A stretch of 54,549 nt of DNA from Planctomycetota bacterium (GTDB lineage: Bacteria; Planctomycetota; UBA1135): contig PAHY01000035.1 in the NCBI GenBank assembly GCA_002705055.1, forward strand, positions 1 through 54,549, given 5' to 3'. How positions within the stretch are numbered: the first letter of the stretch is position 1; each line of letters begins with the position of its first letter. The notes under the pieces are model-generated. The model saw only the letters and a program-made list of their open reading frames with translations, did not search any database and was not told the origin of the DNA. Of this stretch, positions 24,929-33,690 are shown in pieces. Position numbers and translations under genes: made by a program.

Positions 24929-25591
24929 ATGAACCTTACTTTCCTTGACCGTTTTGCCCGACCGGCTCAGCTTCTGCTGGCGTTCGGCATGGTGCTCGGT
25001 CTTTCGATGGGCGTCACCGTCACGCAGTTGATCGGCGGCGAGCGTCCGAATGACCACAGCGACCGCGGTGAGAACCCGGTGGTCGGTAGCCTCCCGTGCA
25101 TGGTCGACGACAGCGTCGAGCTGCTGTTCTGGGAGGGCATGAATGAGCCCGATCCGGGTTTCCTGCCGGCGGCGTACCCCGTCACTCTCGGCCTGTGCAG
25201 CGATGATCTGCGCGGCGACATCGAAGACGCCTGGGGTGAGCCTTTCGGCAAACTCAATGATCGTTGGGATTGGCGCGGCCTCGGTCTGCAGAAGACCGCG
25301 CGCGTCATCGTCCCCAGCTGGAAGGTTGCCAACGGCGACTTCACGGCTTGGCTGTGGGTGCCTCCGGGCTACCACGGCGGCGAGGTCTGCATCAGCTCGC
25401 CCTTCGGCGACCGCCGCGCCAAGCTCGGTCGGGATGCGCGCGAGTTGCCGGTGGCCGATCTGGTCCAGCTGGCCAATGGCGCGGTCACGATCGCCAACTT
25501 CATGGTGAAGCCTCCGGCCGGCTCGAGCCAGCCGGTGATGCACATGCGCATCACGGTGCTCGGCGTCATAACGGTGATCGAGTTCCTGTAG
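24929..25591 (+). CDS. one-TM membrane protein of the sigma operon, unknown function
   Basis: 220 aa from ATG at 24929, one base after the anti-sigma stop, so third in the operon. One N-terminal hydrophobic segment (LLLAFGMVLGLSMGVTVTQLIGG, about 15-37) anchors it, with the rest probably extracytoplasmic. The outer domain has Cys pairs (SLPCM, LGLCSDD, EVCISS) and beta-rich text (TARVIVPSWKV, MHMRITVLGVITVIEFL). No family recognised. It may be the envelope-side partner or main target of the sigma system. A 13-bp perfect hairpin follows the stop. Confidence 0.7.
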   Translation: MNLTFLDRFARPAQLLLAFGMVLGLSMGVTVTQLIGGERPNDHSDRGENPVVGSLPCMVDDSVELLFWEGMNEPDPGFLPAAYPVTLGLCSDDLRGDIEDAWGEPFGKLNDRWDWRGLGLQKTARVIVPSWKVANGDFTAWLWVPPGYHGGEVCISSPFGDRRAKLGRDARELPVADLVQLANGAVTIANFMVKPPAGSSQPVMHMRITVLGVITVIEFL

Positions 25592-25600
25592 TCGGGCGGG

Positions 25601-25630
25601 GTGGGCTCACTCACCTTTGAGTGAGCCCAC
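25601..25630. terminator. perfect 13-bp hairpin between the sigma operon and the beta-helix gene
   Basis: GTGGGCTCACTCA pairs perfectly with TGAGTGAGCCCAC across a CCTT loop, starting 9 bp after the stop at 25591. No T run follows (next bases ATGGCG), so it is either a U-less terminator, an mRNA-stabilising 3' hairpin, or an operator for the following gene. Confidence 0.6.
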
Positions 25631-25671
25631 ATGGCGTGGCGCTGCCGAAGCGCCCTCTCTTATTGCTTTCC

Positions 25672-26292
25672 ATGTCACTTTGCACCTTCTTATTGCTCGC
25701 GGCAGTGCCCGCGCAGATCACCCCCCCCCTGTCTATCTATGTAGACGGGACAAATCAATCGTCTAGCCCGGACGGGACGGTCGCGAATCCCTGGACGACC
25801 CTGAAAGACGCCTTCGATCCCAATCACGGTTACGCAGACGGGGTCAGAATCTTCATCGCGCCTGGGGTCTACGAGGATGTCGCGGTCGGGGGCGAGGAAG
25901 ATGGCTTTCCGTATCCCGTCAAGCCTGGCGTTCGGATTGAGTATTGGGATCGAGCCGGCAATCTCCCGGGATCGGTTCCGCCGGTGGAGTTCACTGGTGC
26001 TTCGCAAGGGAGTTCCGGAAACGGCTATGCGTTTGCGCTCAAGGAGGGCGCGACGGTCTCCGCTGACTGCGGGCTGTTTGGCTTCCTGGACATCGCTTCG
26101 CCCGCAGAGCCAGAGGACCGCGCCGGGTTCGTATTTCGCAACTTCGATGATGGAGCGGTGTTTGTGGATCAACTGGGGATCTATCCCTGGGCCGCAAACT
26201 GGCGTTGGAATGTAGACGGGTGCCTCGTGGAAGACTGCGCACGGTTTGTAAACGTGGTTTCCGGCACCGGGGTCAAGAAGGACGGCCTGTGA
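25672..26292 (+). CDS. secreted parallel-beta-helix protein, N-terminal part (frame-split)
   Basis: 206 aa from ATG at 25672, where a signal peptide begins (MSLCTFLLLAAVPAQ). An in-frame GTG exists at 25621 inside the preceding hairpin but lacks support. After the signal comes the DUF1565-like start of a beta-helix: IYVDGTNQSSSPDGTVANPW, then GVRIFIAPGVYEDV. The frame stops with TGA at 26290-26292 in the middle of a domain, and matching beta-helix sequence continues in the -1 frame. Either this is one gene broken by a frameshift (real or sequencing), or the halves are coupled through a GTGA overlap. GC content and codon use are lower and more mixed than in the flanking genes. Confidence 0.6.
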   Translation: MSLCTFLLLAAVPAQITPPLSIYVDGTNQSSSPDGTVANPWTTLKDAFDPNHGYADGVRIFIAPGVYEDVAVGGEEDGFPYPVKPGVRIEYWDRAGNLPGSVPPVEFTGASQGSSGNGYAFALKEGATVSADCGLFGFLDIASPAEPEDRAGFVFRNFDDGAVFVDQLGIYPWAANWRWNVDGCLVEDCARFVNVVSGTGVKKDGL

Positions 26293-27776
26293 TCCTCTCC
26301 CGCTCCTTCGTGCGCCTGCCCTCCTCGACCGCGCCTGGTTACGTCGAGGCGAACCTTCCCATGATCGAGGCCGAGATCGATGGGAACTCTGAGCTAGGGC
26401 TCCGCCTAGAGGGCATCGACATTCGGCCAAGCGACCAGGTCGGTGGAACCAGTTTGGTCACCTTTCGCGTTGCCAGCTCGGAATCTGCAGGGGCACTTCG
26501 CATCGAGAATTCGGTCTTTGAGGGTCGAGACCGCGGCGCGTCAACTGCGGGGGTTGGCTTCAAGGGTGCGGGCATTGAAGTTCTGGCGCAGGCGCGGGCC
26601 GGGGTTGAGCTTCTTGCAAAGGACGTGGTGATCCGTGACGCCTTTGGTGACGGAATTCTCGCAGTCGTCGAAGGGGGGATCGGGACTGGTGATCGGACGG
26701 TGGGTACGCTCGAACTGGATCGTTGTGAGATCTCTGAATGTGGGCTGAATCTGCCAGCGAGTCCATACCTTTCGTCCGCGATTGCGGAGTTCAGTCGAAG
26801 TGGCGTCCATATCGCGGTCGGCGAGCTGGGCCGATGGACCTCCACCAAGATCGATTCTTCGGAGGTCCGTTCAAACTACCGACATGGGGTGCATTATCGT
26901 TCCAGAGGCCGGTTCGAGTATTCGCCAGGCTTCCCTCTTTGCGAGATCCTTGAGACCCAGGTCGTCGAGAATGGGCTCGTCCTAGATCCGAATATTCGAG
27001 GGGATGGAGTCCACTGCGCGCTATCCCATGATTCTATGACTCTGGGGATAAGCCGTTGCTTGCTCCGTGGCAATCAATCTGCGGGCATCTTTGCCAATGT
27101 TGATTCCAACGACGAGCAGTACCCAGACTACTTCCGGCTACTCGCGGTCAACTCCGTCATCACAGAGAACAAGGGAGTGAGAGGTGATCAGCAGATCGGG
27201 AATGAATACCAAGCACCGATCTGCGTCACGTACACCGAGGCGGCCAACGCGTCAGGTTGGTTGAAGCTCAGCGGCGTCACCGTGACGGCAAACATTGCGC
27301 CCTATGGCCTTGCGGTCTTCGCTGAGGATGACTTGAGCTACTCACGAGCGGAGCTCCTCGGGTCAGGCGCAACCGTGATCGAAAACTCTGTCTTCCGCGG
27401 CAACGTTCCGACGCTCGGGTCTGAGCAGAGCTTCTTCCCGTTGCCAATGACCTCCATCTGGGATGCTCTTTGGGCACAGACCTTCAACTGCTGCCTTGTT
27501 GGCGATCCGGCGTTCTATCAGTCTGGGGTGCGCAACAACCTGATGGTCGACCCAGATCTGCGAATGTACACCGCTGCCGGGGTTCAGTTTGGCACGACCT
27601 TCCCCTGCACTCCTGCCGGTGGGTGTGCGACGACGAGCCCGCTGATCGATGCGGGGCGTGCGCCGGGCGTTCCCCAAGCGCTGGGCACCGATATCCGCGG
27701 GTTCAGCCGCCCCGGCTCAACTCCTGGTGATGTGAGCTACGATATTGGAGCGTTTGAGGTGCAGGGCGGTGAATAG
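26289..27776 (+). CDS. parallel-beta-helix protein, C-terminal part (frame-split)
   Basis: 495 aa if started at GTG 26289, which overlaps the upstream stop (GTGA); the frame is open upstream to 26205. It carries right-handed beta-helix repeats (LRLEGIDI, ALRIENSVFEG, VELLAKDVVIRDAFGDGI, LELDRCEISECG, LGISRCLLRGNQSAGI, VIENSVFRGNV) and ends with LIDAGRAPGVPQALGTDIRG...YDIGAFEVQGGE, the usual end of choice-of-anchor/polysaccharide-lyase-like helices. It has no signal peptide of its own, so secretion would need fusion to the upstream half. Internal GC is lower than in neighbours until about 27,580. Confidence 0.65.
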   Translation: MILSRSFVRLPSSTAPGYVEANLPMIEAEIDGNSELGLRLEGIDIRPSDQVGGTSLVTFRVASSESAGALRIENSVFEGRDRGASTAGVGFKGAGIEVLAQARAGVELLAKDVVIRDAFGDGILAVVEGGIGTGDRTVGTLELDRCEISECGLNLPASPYLSSAIAEFSRSGVHIAVGELGRWTSTKIDSSEVRSNYRHGVHYRSRGRFEYSPGFPLCEILETQVVENGLVLDPNIRGDGVHCALSHDSMTLGISRCLLRGNQSAGIFANVDSNDEQYPDYFRLLAVNSVITENKGVRGDQQIGNEYQAPICVTYTEAANASGWLKLSGVTVTANIAPYGLAVFAEDDLSYSRAELLGSGATVIENSVFRGNVPTLGSEQSFFPLPMTSIWDALWAQTFNCCLVGDPAFYQSGVRNNLMVDPDLRMYTAAGVQFGTTFPCTPAGGCATTSPLIDAGRAPGVPQALGTDIRGFSRPGSTPGDVSYDIGAFEVQGGE

Positions 27777-29430
27777 AAGGCTTGGAATCATATGGATCTG
27801 CGTCGCCTCGCTTTCCGCGTCCTCGGTGGTTGCGCAGGATGCATCGGCCGGAGGAGAGTGGAACGCCGCGGTGCGACTTCCGAATCAGTTCAATGGAACT
27901 AAGACGGCGTATAGCTATGGGATTGATGATCTCACTGGCGATGGAATCAGCGAGATACTTGAACTGCGCAGCAGTAGTGGAGTGAACGATACACTCTTCT
28001 GCTTGGACAGTGGGACAGCTCAGCCACTATGGTCGATGCGGTATCCTCCGCCAGCCTATTCGGATGAGTACTTCAAGCTAACTCGAGACCGTGATGGGGA
28101 TGGAGTCAGGGACTTGCTTTCGCTGGCGGGGCGGTTCTACCCCGAAAGAGATTTGCAACTCATGTCGAGTGCGACAGGTGCGTTGTTGTGGTCTGCGTTC
28201 GACTCTGGCGTGAGTCCCGACATATTCCCGTGCTCAAGCGGAAGCAGAGTTGCGTTACTTGGTGACGTCGATGCCGATGGCTTTCGCGAATTTGGTCTGG
28301 TCGAACCCTCGTACCAGGTGGGCAATCACGGTTACGGAGTCCTGGTCGTCTACGACGGCCGTACTGGGGCAGAGCGATTTCGCGTCTACGCTGAGCCGTT
28401 GGTTTACTTCGCGACGGATGTGGAGGTCACTCTCGATCACAATGCGGATGGGGTGATGGATATCTTGGTAGCCCTAGATCGTGGCAACATGGCGGTGCAG
28501 GTTCGGTCTGGAATCGATGGAGCCTTGCTCGATGAGTTTCCAGTCACGAGCAACTACTATGCGCAATTCACCCCCTTCCTGTCGGATCTCGACGGCGATG
28601 GCCGTGCTGAGATCGTGATCACTCACTGGCGCGATGATCTCGGCCAATCCGGCGCGGAGTACGGTTCGATACGCTGCTACTCAAGCCGAAATGGCGCGCT
28701 CCTTTGGGAGGCCACAGGCGGTAGCCCCGCTGAGCGCTTCGCGACTTCAGTGGCGCTCGGCGGCGACTATGATGAAGACCTAATTCCCGACCTTGTGGTC
28801 TTCTCGCCTGGCAAACGCTCCAAGGTCTTGGGACAGAAGGTCGGCGGGGTACGGGTGATCTCGGGCGCGACGGGAGAGCGCATTCGCTCTTACACCAGCG
28901 AGCGCAGCGGGCAGGAATTGCGGTGGCTACGCGGCAACACCCTGGGCGACGGCATCACGCCCAAACTCACGGTCTGGTACCAGGAAGATCTCGGCCTCGG
29001 CAACTTCCTGGTGGAGTACGTCGACCTCTGGCTGGAGCCGAAGCTGCGTGGGCCGAGCGAGTTTTGGTCCGCTGGGCTCGGCGTGAGCGAGTACCACCGG
29101 CTCGATTTCGGCGCGGACATGGCCGGCGCCGAGTACCGCTACCTGATCTCTCGAACCGGCACCGGCGAGTGGGACGTGCCTGGGGTGGTGATTCCGCTGG
29201 AGGTAGACGCCTGGGTGCGTCGCGGTGTTGCAGGAACTGGTTATCCCGGCTTCTTTGCCACGGCCGGTCAGCTGGATCAAGACGGACGCGCCGCGATTAC
29301 GGTGCAGCTTCCGCCGGGTGTGATTTCGTCCCTAATCGGCGAGACAATCGCGGTCGCGGCTGTGGCGGAGCATCCGGTCACTGGCGAGCGCGCCAGCTCG
29401 ATTGCCTGGTCCATCCAGATCTTGCAGTAA
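27769..29430 (+). CDS. secreted FG-GAP/VCBS repeat protein
   Basis: 553 aa from GTG at 27769, with GAGG 9 nt upstream and an 8-nt overlap with the preceding stop. Signal peptide MNRRLGIIWICVASLSASSVVAQ. Repeated Ca-binding FG-GAP-like blades: IDDLTGDGISEI, TRDRDGDGVRDLL, LGDVDADGFREFG, TLDHNADGVMDIL, LSDLDGDGRAEIV, suggesting a seven-bladed integrin-alpha-type propeller. The C-terminal about 130 residues form a beta-sandwich ending IAWSIQILQ, related in style to the C-termini of the proteins ending at 8741 and 20306. GC is low from about 27,780 to 28,600 and host-like after about 28,880. Confidence 0.8.
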   Translation: MNRRLGIIWICVASLSASSVVAQDASAGGEWNAAVRLPNQFNGTKTAYSYGIDDLTGDGISEILELRSSSGVNDTLFCLDSGTAQPLWSMRYPPPAYSDEYFKLTRDRDGDGVRDLLSLAGRFYPERDLQLMSSATGALLWSAFDSGVSPDIFPCSSGSRVALLGDVDADGFREFGLVEPSYQVGNHGYGVLVVYDGRTGAERFRVYAEPLVYFATDVEVTLDHNADGVMDILVALDRGNMAVQVRSGIDGALLDEFPVTSNYYAQFTPFLSDLDGDGRAEIVITHWRDDLGQSGAEYGSIRCYSSRNGALLWEATGGSPAERFATSVALGGDYDEDLIPDLVVFSPGKRSKVLGQKVGGVRVISGATGERIRSYTSERSGQELRWLRGNTLGDGITPKLTVWYQEDLGLGNFLVEYVDLWLEPKLRGPSEFWSAGLGVSEYHRLDFGADMAGAEYRYLISRTGTGEWDVPGVVIPLEVDAWVRRGVAGTGYPGFFATAGQLDQDGRAAITVQLPPGVISSLIGETIAVAAVAEHPVTGERASSIAWSIQILQ

Positions 29431-29444
29431 CTTACAATGGCGAC

Positions 29445-30473
29445 GTGATTCCCCGCGTCGCTGTCCCCCAAGGCGACCTCGGCGGCATTGGCCCCGAGGT
29501 CGCTCTGAGCATTCTGGCTCGCCCCGCGCTGCGGGAGCGGTGCCGACCGCTGCTGCTGGGCCATCGAGCAGCGCTCGAGCAGATCGCCAGCGAGTGCGGG
29601 ATCGAGCTCGAGCTGCAGTCTGTCCCCGATGCCGAAGCCGGCTTCGCCGTGTCCGCTACGGATGCGGTCCCGGTGCTCGAGCTGGAGTGCCCCGCGCCGC
29701 AGGACGCGCCCGGTGCCCCGGCGGCCTCCTTCGGCACGGCGGCGGTCGAAGCCGTGCTGCGTTCCGGCTCGATGTGCCTGGAGGGCCGCGCGGATGCGGT
29801 AGTCACGCCGCCGATTCACAAGGAGTCGATGCATCTGGCCGGCTTCGCCTTCGAAGGCCAGACCCAGATCTTTGGCGAACTGTCGAACAGCCGCCGCTAC
29901 GGCATGCTGGCCTGCAACGGCGAACTGCGGGTGCTGCTGGCAACGCGGCACATGTCCTTGCGCGAGGCGCTGAACCGCCTCGAGATCAACTTGCTCGCCA
30001 AGCAGATCCGGATCGCCTTCGAGGCAGCGCGCGACGACCTGGGCGTGGCCGAGCCGCGCGTTGTGCTGGCGGGCCTCAATCCGCACGCCGGCGAGGGCGG
30101 CGCCTTCGGCAAAGAAGAATCCAAGATCCTCGAGCCGGCGATCGAGATGGCCGAGCGCGAGTACGGCTTCCGGGCCGCAGGTCCGGCGGTTCCCGACGTG
30201 GTCTTCGGCGAGGGCGTCGAGGGCAAGTGGGATGTCGTGATCGCGCTCTATCACGATCAGGCTTTCATCCCGCTCAAGCTGCTGGGCCGCGATCGTGCCC
30301 ATACCCTGTTTGTGGGGGGCAAGATCCTGAGGGTCTCGCCGATGCACGGCGCCGCCTATGACATCGCGCGCAGCGGCCAGGCCGACCCCGAGCCTTTCGC
30401 CTTCGCTTTCGATCGCGCCCTCGAATACGCGACGCGTCGGGCGGAAACGAAACAGGGAGCCAGCCGAAGCTGA
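29445..30473 (+). CDS. pdxA: 4-hydroxythreonine-4-phosphate dehydrogenase
   Basis: 342 aa from GTG at 29445 (an ATG at 29436 is out of frame and closes at once). It catalyses the NAD-dependent oxidation of 4-phosphohydroxythreonine in DXP-dependent pyridoxal phosphate synthesis. Metal-ligand His regions are readable in TPPIHKESMHLAGF, LNPHAGEGGAFGKEE and ALYHDQAFIPLKLLG. The N-terminal motif is GDLGGIGPEV, where most PdxA have GDPAGIGPE; that is a modest deviation. Its partner enzyme gene pdxJ lies at 47809-48534. The stop faces a GC-rich hairpin at 30489-30504. Confidence 0.93.
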   Translation: MIPRVAVPQGDLGGIGPEVALSILARPALRERCRPLLLGHRAALEQIASECGIELELQSVPDAEAGFAVSATDAVPVLELECPAPQDAPGAPAASFGTAAVEAVLRSGSMCLEGRADAVVTPPIHKESMHLAGFAFEGQTQIFGELSNSRRYGMLACNGELRVLLATRHMSLREALNRLEINLLAKQIRIAFEAARDDLGVAEPRVVLAGLNPHAGEGGAFGKEESKILEPAIEMAEREYGFRAAGPAVPDVVFGEGVEGKWDVVIALYHDQAFIPLKLLGRDRAHTLFVGGKILRVSPMHGAAYDIARSGQADPEPFAFAFDRALEYATRRAETKQGASRS

Positions 30474-30488
30474 CCCCCTTTCCGTCAT

Positions 30489-30504
30489 CGGGCGCGAGCG
30501 CCCG
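30489..30504. terminator. GC-rich hairpin between convergent pdxA and HEAT gene
   Basis: CGGGCG and CGCCCG around a CGAG loop sit in the 36-bp gap between two convergent stops. There is no T run on either side. It could act as a bidirectional, U-less transcription pause or terminator. Confidence 0.45.
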
Positions 30505-30509
30505 GGCGA

Positions 30510-33500
30510 TCAGTTGCCGTCGGAAGCTCCCCCTGGCTCTTCCACGGTGCTGATGCCGTGTTGCAGGACGCGGACGGCATTGCGCGCCGCGCGCTGCACG
30601 ATGTTGCTCTCGTCCTTCATCATCCGAATGATGCGTGGCAAGTACTCCCGGGCCCCGAAGGAGGCCAGCCCGTCGATGGCGGCGGCGCGGATGTCCGCGT
30701 CCTCGTCGTCGAGCATCTCGACCAGCTCGAGCACGGCCTGCGTCTCGGTGGCCTGGCGCTTCTCTTCCCCGGCCCAGTACTCAGCTTCCTGCAGATAGGA
30801 GCGGATCTGCGAGAGCTTTTGCTGGATGGCTTCCTGGACGTGCGGCGCGGCGGCGGCACCCAGGCACTGGACCAGAACCTCCCCGGCCTCGCGCGTCATG
30901 AAACTACCCATGGCAATTACCAAGTGAGACTGCTTCGAAGCATCGGAGGATCCTTGGAAGATCGCGTGCATCACTGGGAGAAACTCTGGATCCCGGAGCT
31001 TCGTCGCAGCGTTGATTGCGGGCTGGTACAAATGCCCTTCCGAGGAGTTCATTGCACTCAAGAGGATTTGCTTGTCGCCATCACTCCAGTCGCTTTCTTG
31101 ACTAAGCACATTGAAGGCGCGAGTCGCAGCTTGGGAGTACTTCGAATGCGCCGATTCAAACCGAGGAGCCAACATCTGACGTGCGATCTCGACTTGGTCC
31201 TTTGCTTTGACTGAAACGGCAGCATCACACGCTGCGAGCACGACCAAGGGATCTGCGTCTTCATGGGACAAGAGCGTCAAAGCTCCCCGGACTCTATCTT
31301 CTTCGTTTAAGGAGAAGAACACATGCGTGGAACTGCGTGCCGAGAGCATCTCAGGGCATCTCGTCACCGCTGTTAGCGTTGCTTCGAGTGAGCCAGGAGC
31401 ATCTGAATCGAGGAGCGCGTTCAAGAGCACTTCACGCGCACGTAAATCAAAGCGAGCGTCCTGAACAAGCGCGAAGTAGGGCTCCGGTGAATGGTCCTTC
31501 CAGTTCAGTGTTTGGAACTGAGCCCTTGCGTACTTGCGGGTGAGAATCTCAGGTGCTCTTTCTGATCCAAGAGCGATAGCCAGCAGCCTCACCCTAGAGG
31601 AGTCTGCCCAGTTGCCAAGTGCCTCGACGAGAATCGCTTCACTCTGAGGCACGGCGTAAGACAGAAGTTCTGCGTCATGCAAATCAATCGAGATATGAAG
31701 TGCCACGATGCTCCCCGCAACGCTGCTGTTTAGCCGATGGAACAACGGGCCGAAGAGATCTCTCAGTGTGGTGCTTCTGTTGTTCGTCACGGCTGCAACG
31801 TCAATTGGGCGCTCCTCATCGGTTGCTCGAGTGATGAGTATTGGACCAAGAGCGAAGGCGTTAGCTCCCCAGTCGGCATCGATGAAAAGAAAGTGGTCCA
31901 ACACCACACGAACCTCAGGAGAAGGGCTCTTCGCGAGGGTTCCAAATACCCTCTGACGCACTTCGGGGTCCGGGTATGTGGCGCTGAGCAAGAAGCTAAT
32001 CGTCTGTGGATTCTGGCTTGCAGCAGCAGAAAGATAGGGAGAGGCATCATCGAAGCTCCAACCACCTCGGCCCAATGCGCTCGACGCCATGAGTTGCACC
32101 TGCGGGTTGGAGTCGCTGAGCAGCGCGGCCAGGGCTTGGGTCGATTGCGGATCGACCGAAGGGGCGATGCGGCGGCTGGTCCCCGTCGCGGCGCTGCGCG
32201 GGTTGCCATAGGTCGGCTTGGCGATCGAGCGGACAGTCAGCGACTCGGCGACGGCGAGGCGGACGGCTTCATCCGGGTCGGCGTAGGCCTCCAGCAGCGT
32301 GTCGGAGTGGTCGTAGTTCTTCAGCGCGCGGGCGGCGGCGCGCCGCACCCGTGCTTCGGGGTGCAGCATGGCCTGCTCGAGGATCGGCTTCACACTCGCG
32401 ATCGGCGCGCCGGTATCGAGGTTGGCCAGCAGCTCGACCGCGTTCCGCTCGTCTGACTCGGAAACCGCTTCGATCAGCGTGGCCTGCATCGCCGGCGTGA
32501 GGGCGTCGCGGGTCGCGATCTGATCGACCAGCTTGAAGACGCGGGTGCGGGTGCGGCGGTCGGAAGCGAGCTTGGCGACCAGATCGATCCAGTACGGAGT
32601 CTGGCAGCGCGGCGGGTGGAAAGTCAGCGCGTTGCCCTCCGCGATCGGCGCCGGGTAATCCCAGACATCCGGACGGTTGAAGGGCTGATAGCTCTCCAGC
32701 ATGCTGAGCGCGCGCAGGCGGAAGCTCTGCCCGCCTTCGTCGAAGTGATCGACGGCCAGGCGACAGGCGCCGCCGGGGTCGACCGTGGCCAATGCAAACA
32801 GCGGCTCGATGTCTGAGTCGATTTGAATCCCTTCCAGGTCACTCAGAATCAGCGCCGCCAGTGCCGGCGTCGCCCGCAGCCCCAGCGAGGCGATCACGGT
32901 CATGTTGCCGTCTTCGACCGCCTGCTTGACGCGACCCGCCAACTCGGGCGAAGTCACGCCGAAGTGTTCCTGGATGTAGTCCTGCTGCGCCGCAGTCAGT
33001 CCATTGGCTTGCGTCTTCGGATCCTGTTCCAAAGCAAGCGCGAGCGCGGCGCGCTTCTCTTGCCACCAGTCCGACTGTGTCCGCTGGTAGACCTGCTGTG
33101 CCAGGCCTTCTTCCAGCGCGATGGACCCGACCCCCAGCTCTGCGACGTCACGCAGGGTGAAGTAGGGCGTCGCGGCATACGAGGCCGCGAGTGCAAAATC
33201 CCCTTTGGACTGAAGCAGCTCGACGCGCGCGCGACTCACCTTGTCAAGATTCTGCGCGTACAGCAGGTCGGCGCCGCGCATCGTGCCGTAGCGCTCGTCG
33301 AAGCCTTCGAAGTAGTTGACCTGGGCCCAGAGGAGGTTGAGGTCGCTCTCGGCCAGATCGAATTTGCGCTCGGCTTTCAGCAGGTACTCGACGCGGGCCA
33401 GACGATCGTCAATGGTGTTGCGCTCCGGGTACTTGGCGGCGGGGCGCTTCATCGGCCGGCCGTCCTGGTCCAGGCCGCTCCAGGCGCGCGGGGCGGGAAC

Positions 33501-33602
33501 CCCCGCATCAGAGAAATCGACCTGGGCGCGCGCCAGCCCGCTGAGCATCAGCGTGGCTGCGAGCAGCAGCAGGTGAAGGCGAAGGGCAGGGATCTGTCTC
33601 AT
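30510..33602 (-). CDS. large secreted/periplasmic HEAT-repeat protein
   Basis: 1030 aa from ATG at 33602, where a signal peptide starts (MRQIPALRLHLLLLAATLML, then SGLARAQ). The rest is all-helical with recurring HEAT-like pairs: VKPILEQAMLHPEARVRRAA, YADPDEAVRLAVAESL, ALLSDSNPQVQLMASSALG, MLDDEDADIRAAAIDGLASF, DESNIVQRAARNAVRVL. No catalytic motif was seen; a protein-binding scaffold in the periplasm is likely. Odd: about residues 504-897 (30,910-32,090) are encoded at clearly lower GC with less biased codons than both ends, though the frame is intact. Confidence 0.82.
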   Translation of the reverse strand: MRQIPALRLHLLLLAATLMLSGLARAQVDFSDAGVPAPRAWSGLDQDGRPMKRPAAKYPERNTIDDRLARVEYLLKAERKFDLAESDLNLLWAQVNYFEGFDERYGTMRGADLLYAQNLDKVSRARVELLQSKGDFALAASYAATPYFTLRDVAELGVGSIALEEGLAQQVYQRTQSDWWQEKRAALALALEQDPKTQANGLTAAQQDYIQEHFGVTSPELAGRVKQAVEDGNMTVIASLGLRATPALAALILSDLEGIQIDSDIEPLFALATVDPGGACRLAVDHFDEGGQSFRLRALSMLESYQPFNRPDVWDYPAPIAEGNALTFHPPRCQTPYWIDLVAKLASDRRTRTRVFKLVDQIATRDALTPAMQATLIEAVSESDERNAVELLANLDTGAPIASVKPILEQAMLHPEARVRRAAARALKNYDHSDTLLEAYADPDEAVRLAVAESLTVRSIAKPTYGNPRSAATGTSRRIAPSVDPQSTQALAALLSDSNPQVQLMASSALGRGGWSFDDASPYLSAAASQNPQTISFLLSATYPDPEVRQRVFGTLAKSPSPEVRVVLDHFLFIDADWGANAFALGPILITRATDEERPIDVAAVTNNRSTTLRDLFGPLFHRLNSSVAGSIVALHISIDLHDAELLSYAVPQSEAILVEALGNWADSSRVRLLAIALGSERAPEILTRKYARAQFQTLNWKDHSPEPYFALVQDARFDLRAREVLLNALLDSDAPGSLEATLTAVTRCPEMLSARSSTHVFFSLNEEDRVRGALTLLSHEDADPLVVLAACDAAVSVKAKDQVEIARQMLAPRFESAHSKYSQAATRAFNVLSQESDWSDGDKQILLSAMNSSEGHLYQPAINAATKLRDPEFLPVMHAIFQGSSDASKQSHLVIAMGSFMTREAGEVLVQCLGAAAAPHVQEAIQQKLSQIRSYLQEAEYWAGEEKRQATETQAVLELVEMLDDEDADIRAAAIDGLASFGAREYLPRIIRMMKDESNIVQRAARNAVRVLQHGISTVEEPGGASDGN

Positions 33603-33690
33603 GTCTGCATCCTCGGTCGGGATCCGGGCCAGCTTGTCATGGGGGAGTGGCCGGGTTGTCACGCAGTTGTAAACCCCGGGCCGCGAGGCC

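Noticed and set aside
26260..26295. Classical X-XXY-YYZ slippery heptamer at the beta-helix frame break
   Set aside because: No such heptamer or following strong pseudoknot was seen; CAAGAAGG is not a known slip site, so programmed frameshifting is not supported by sequence alone.
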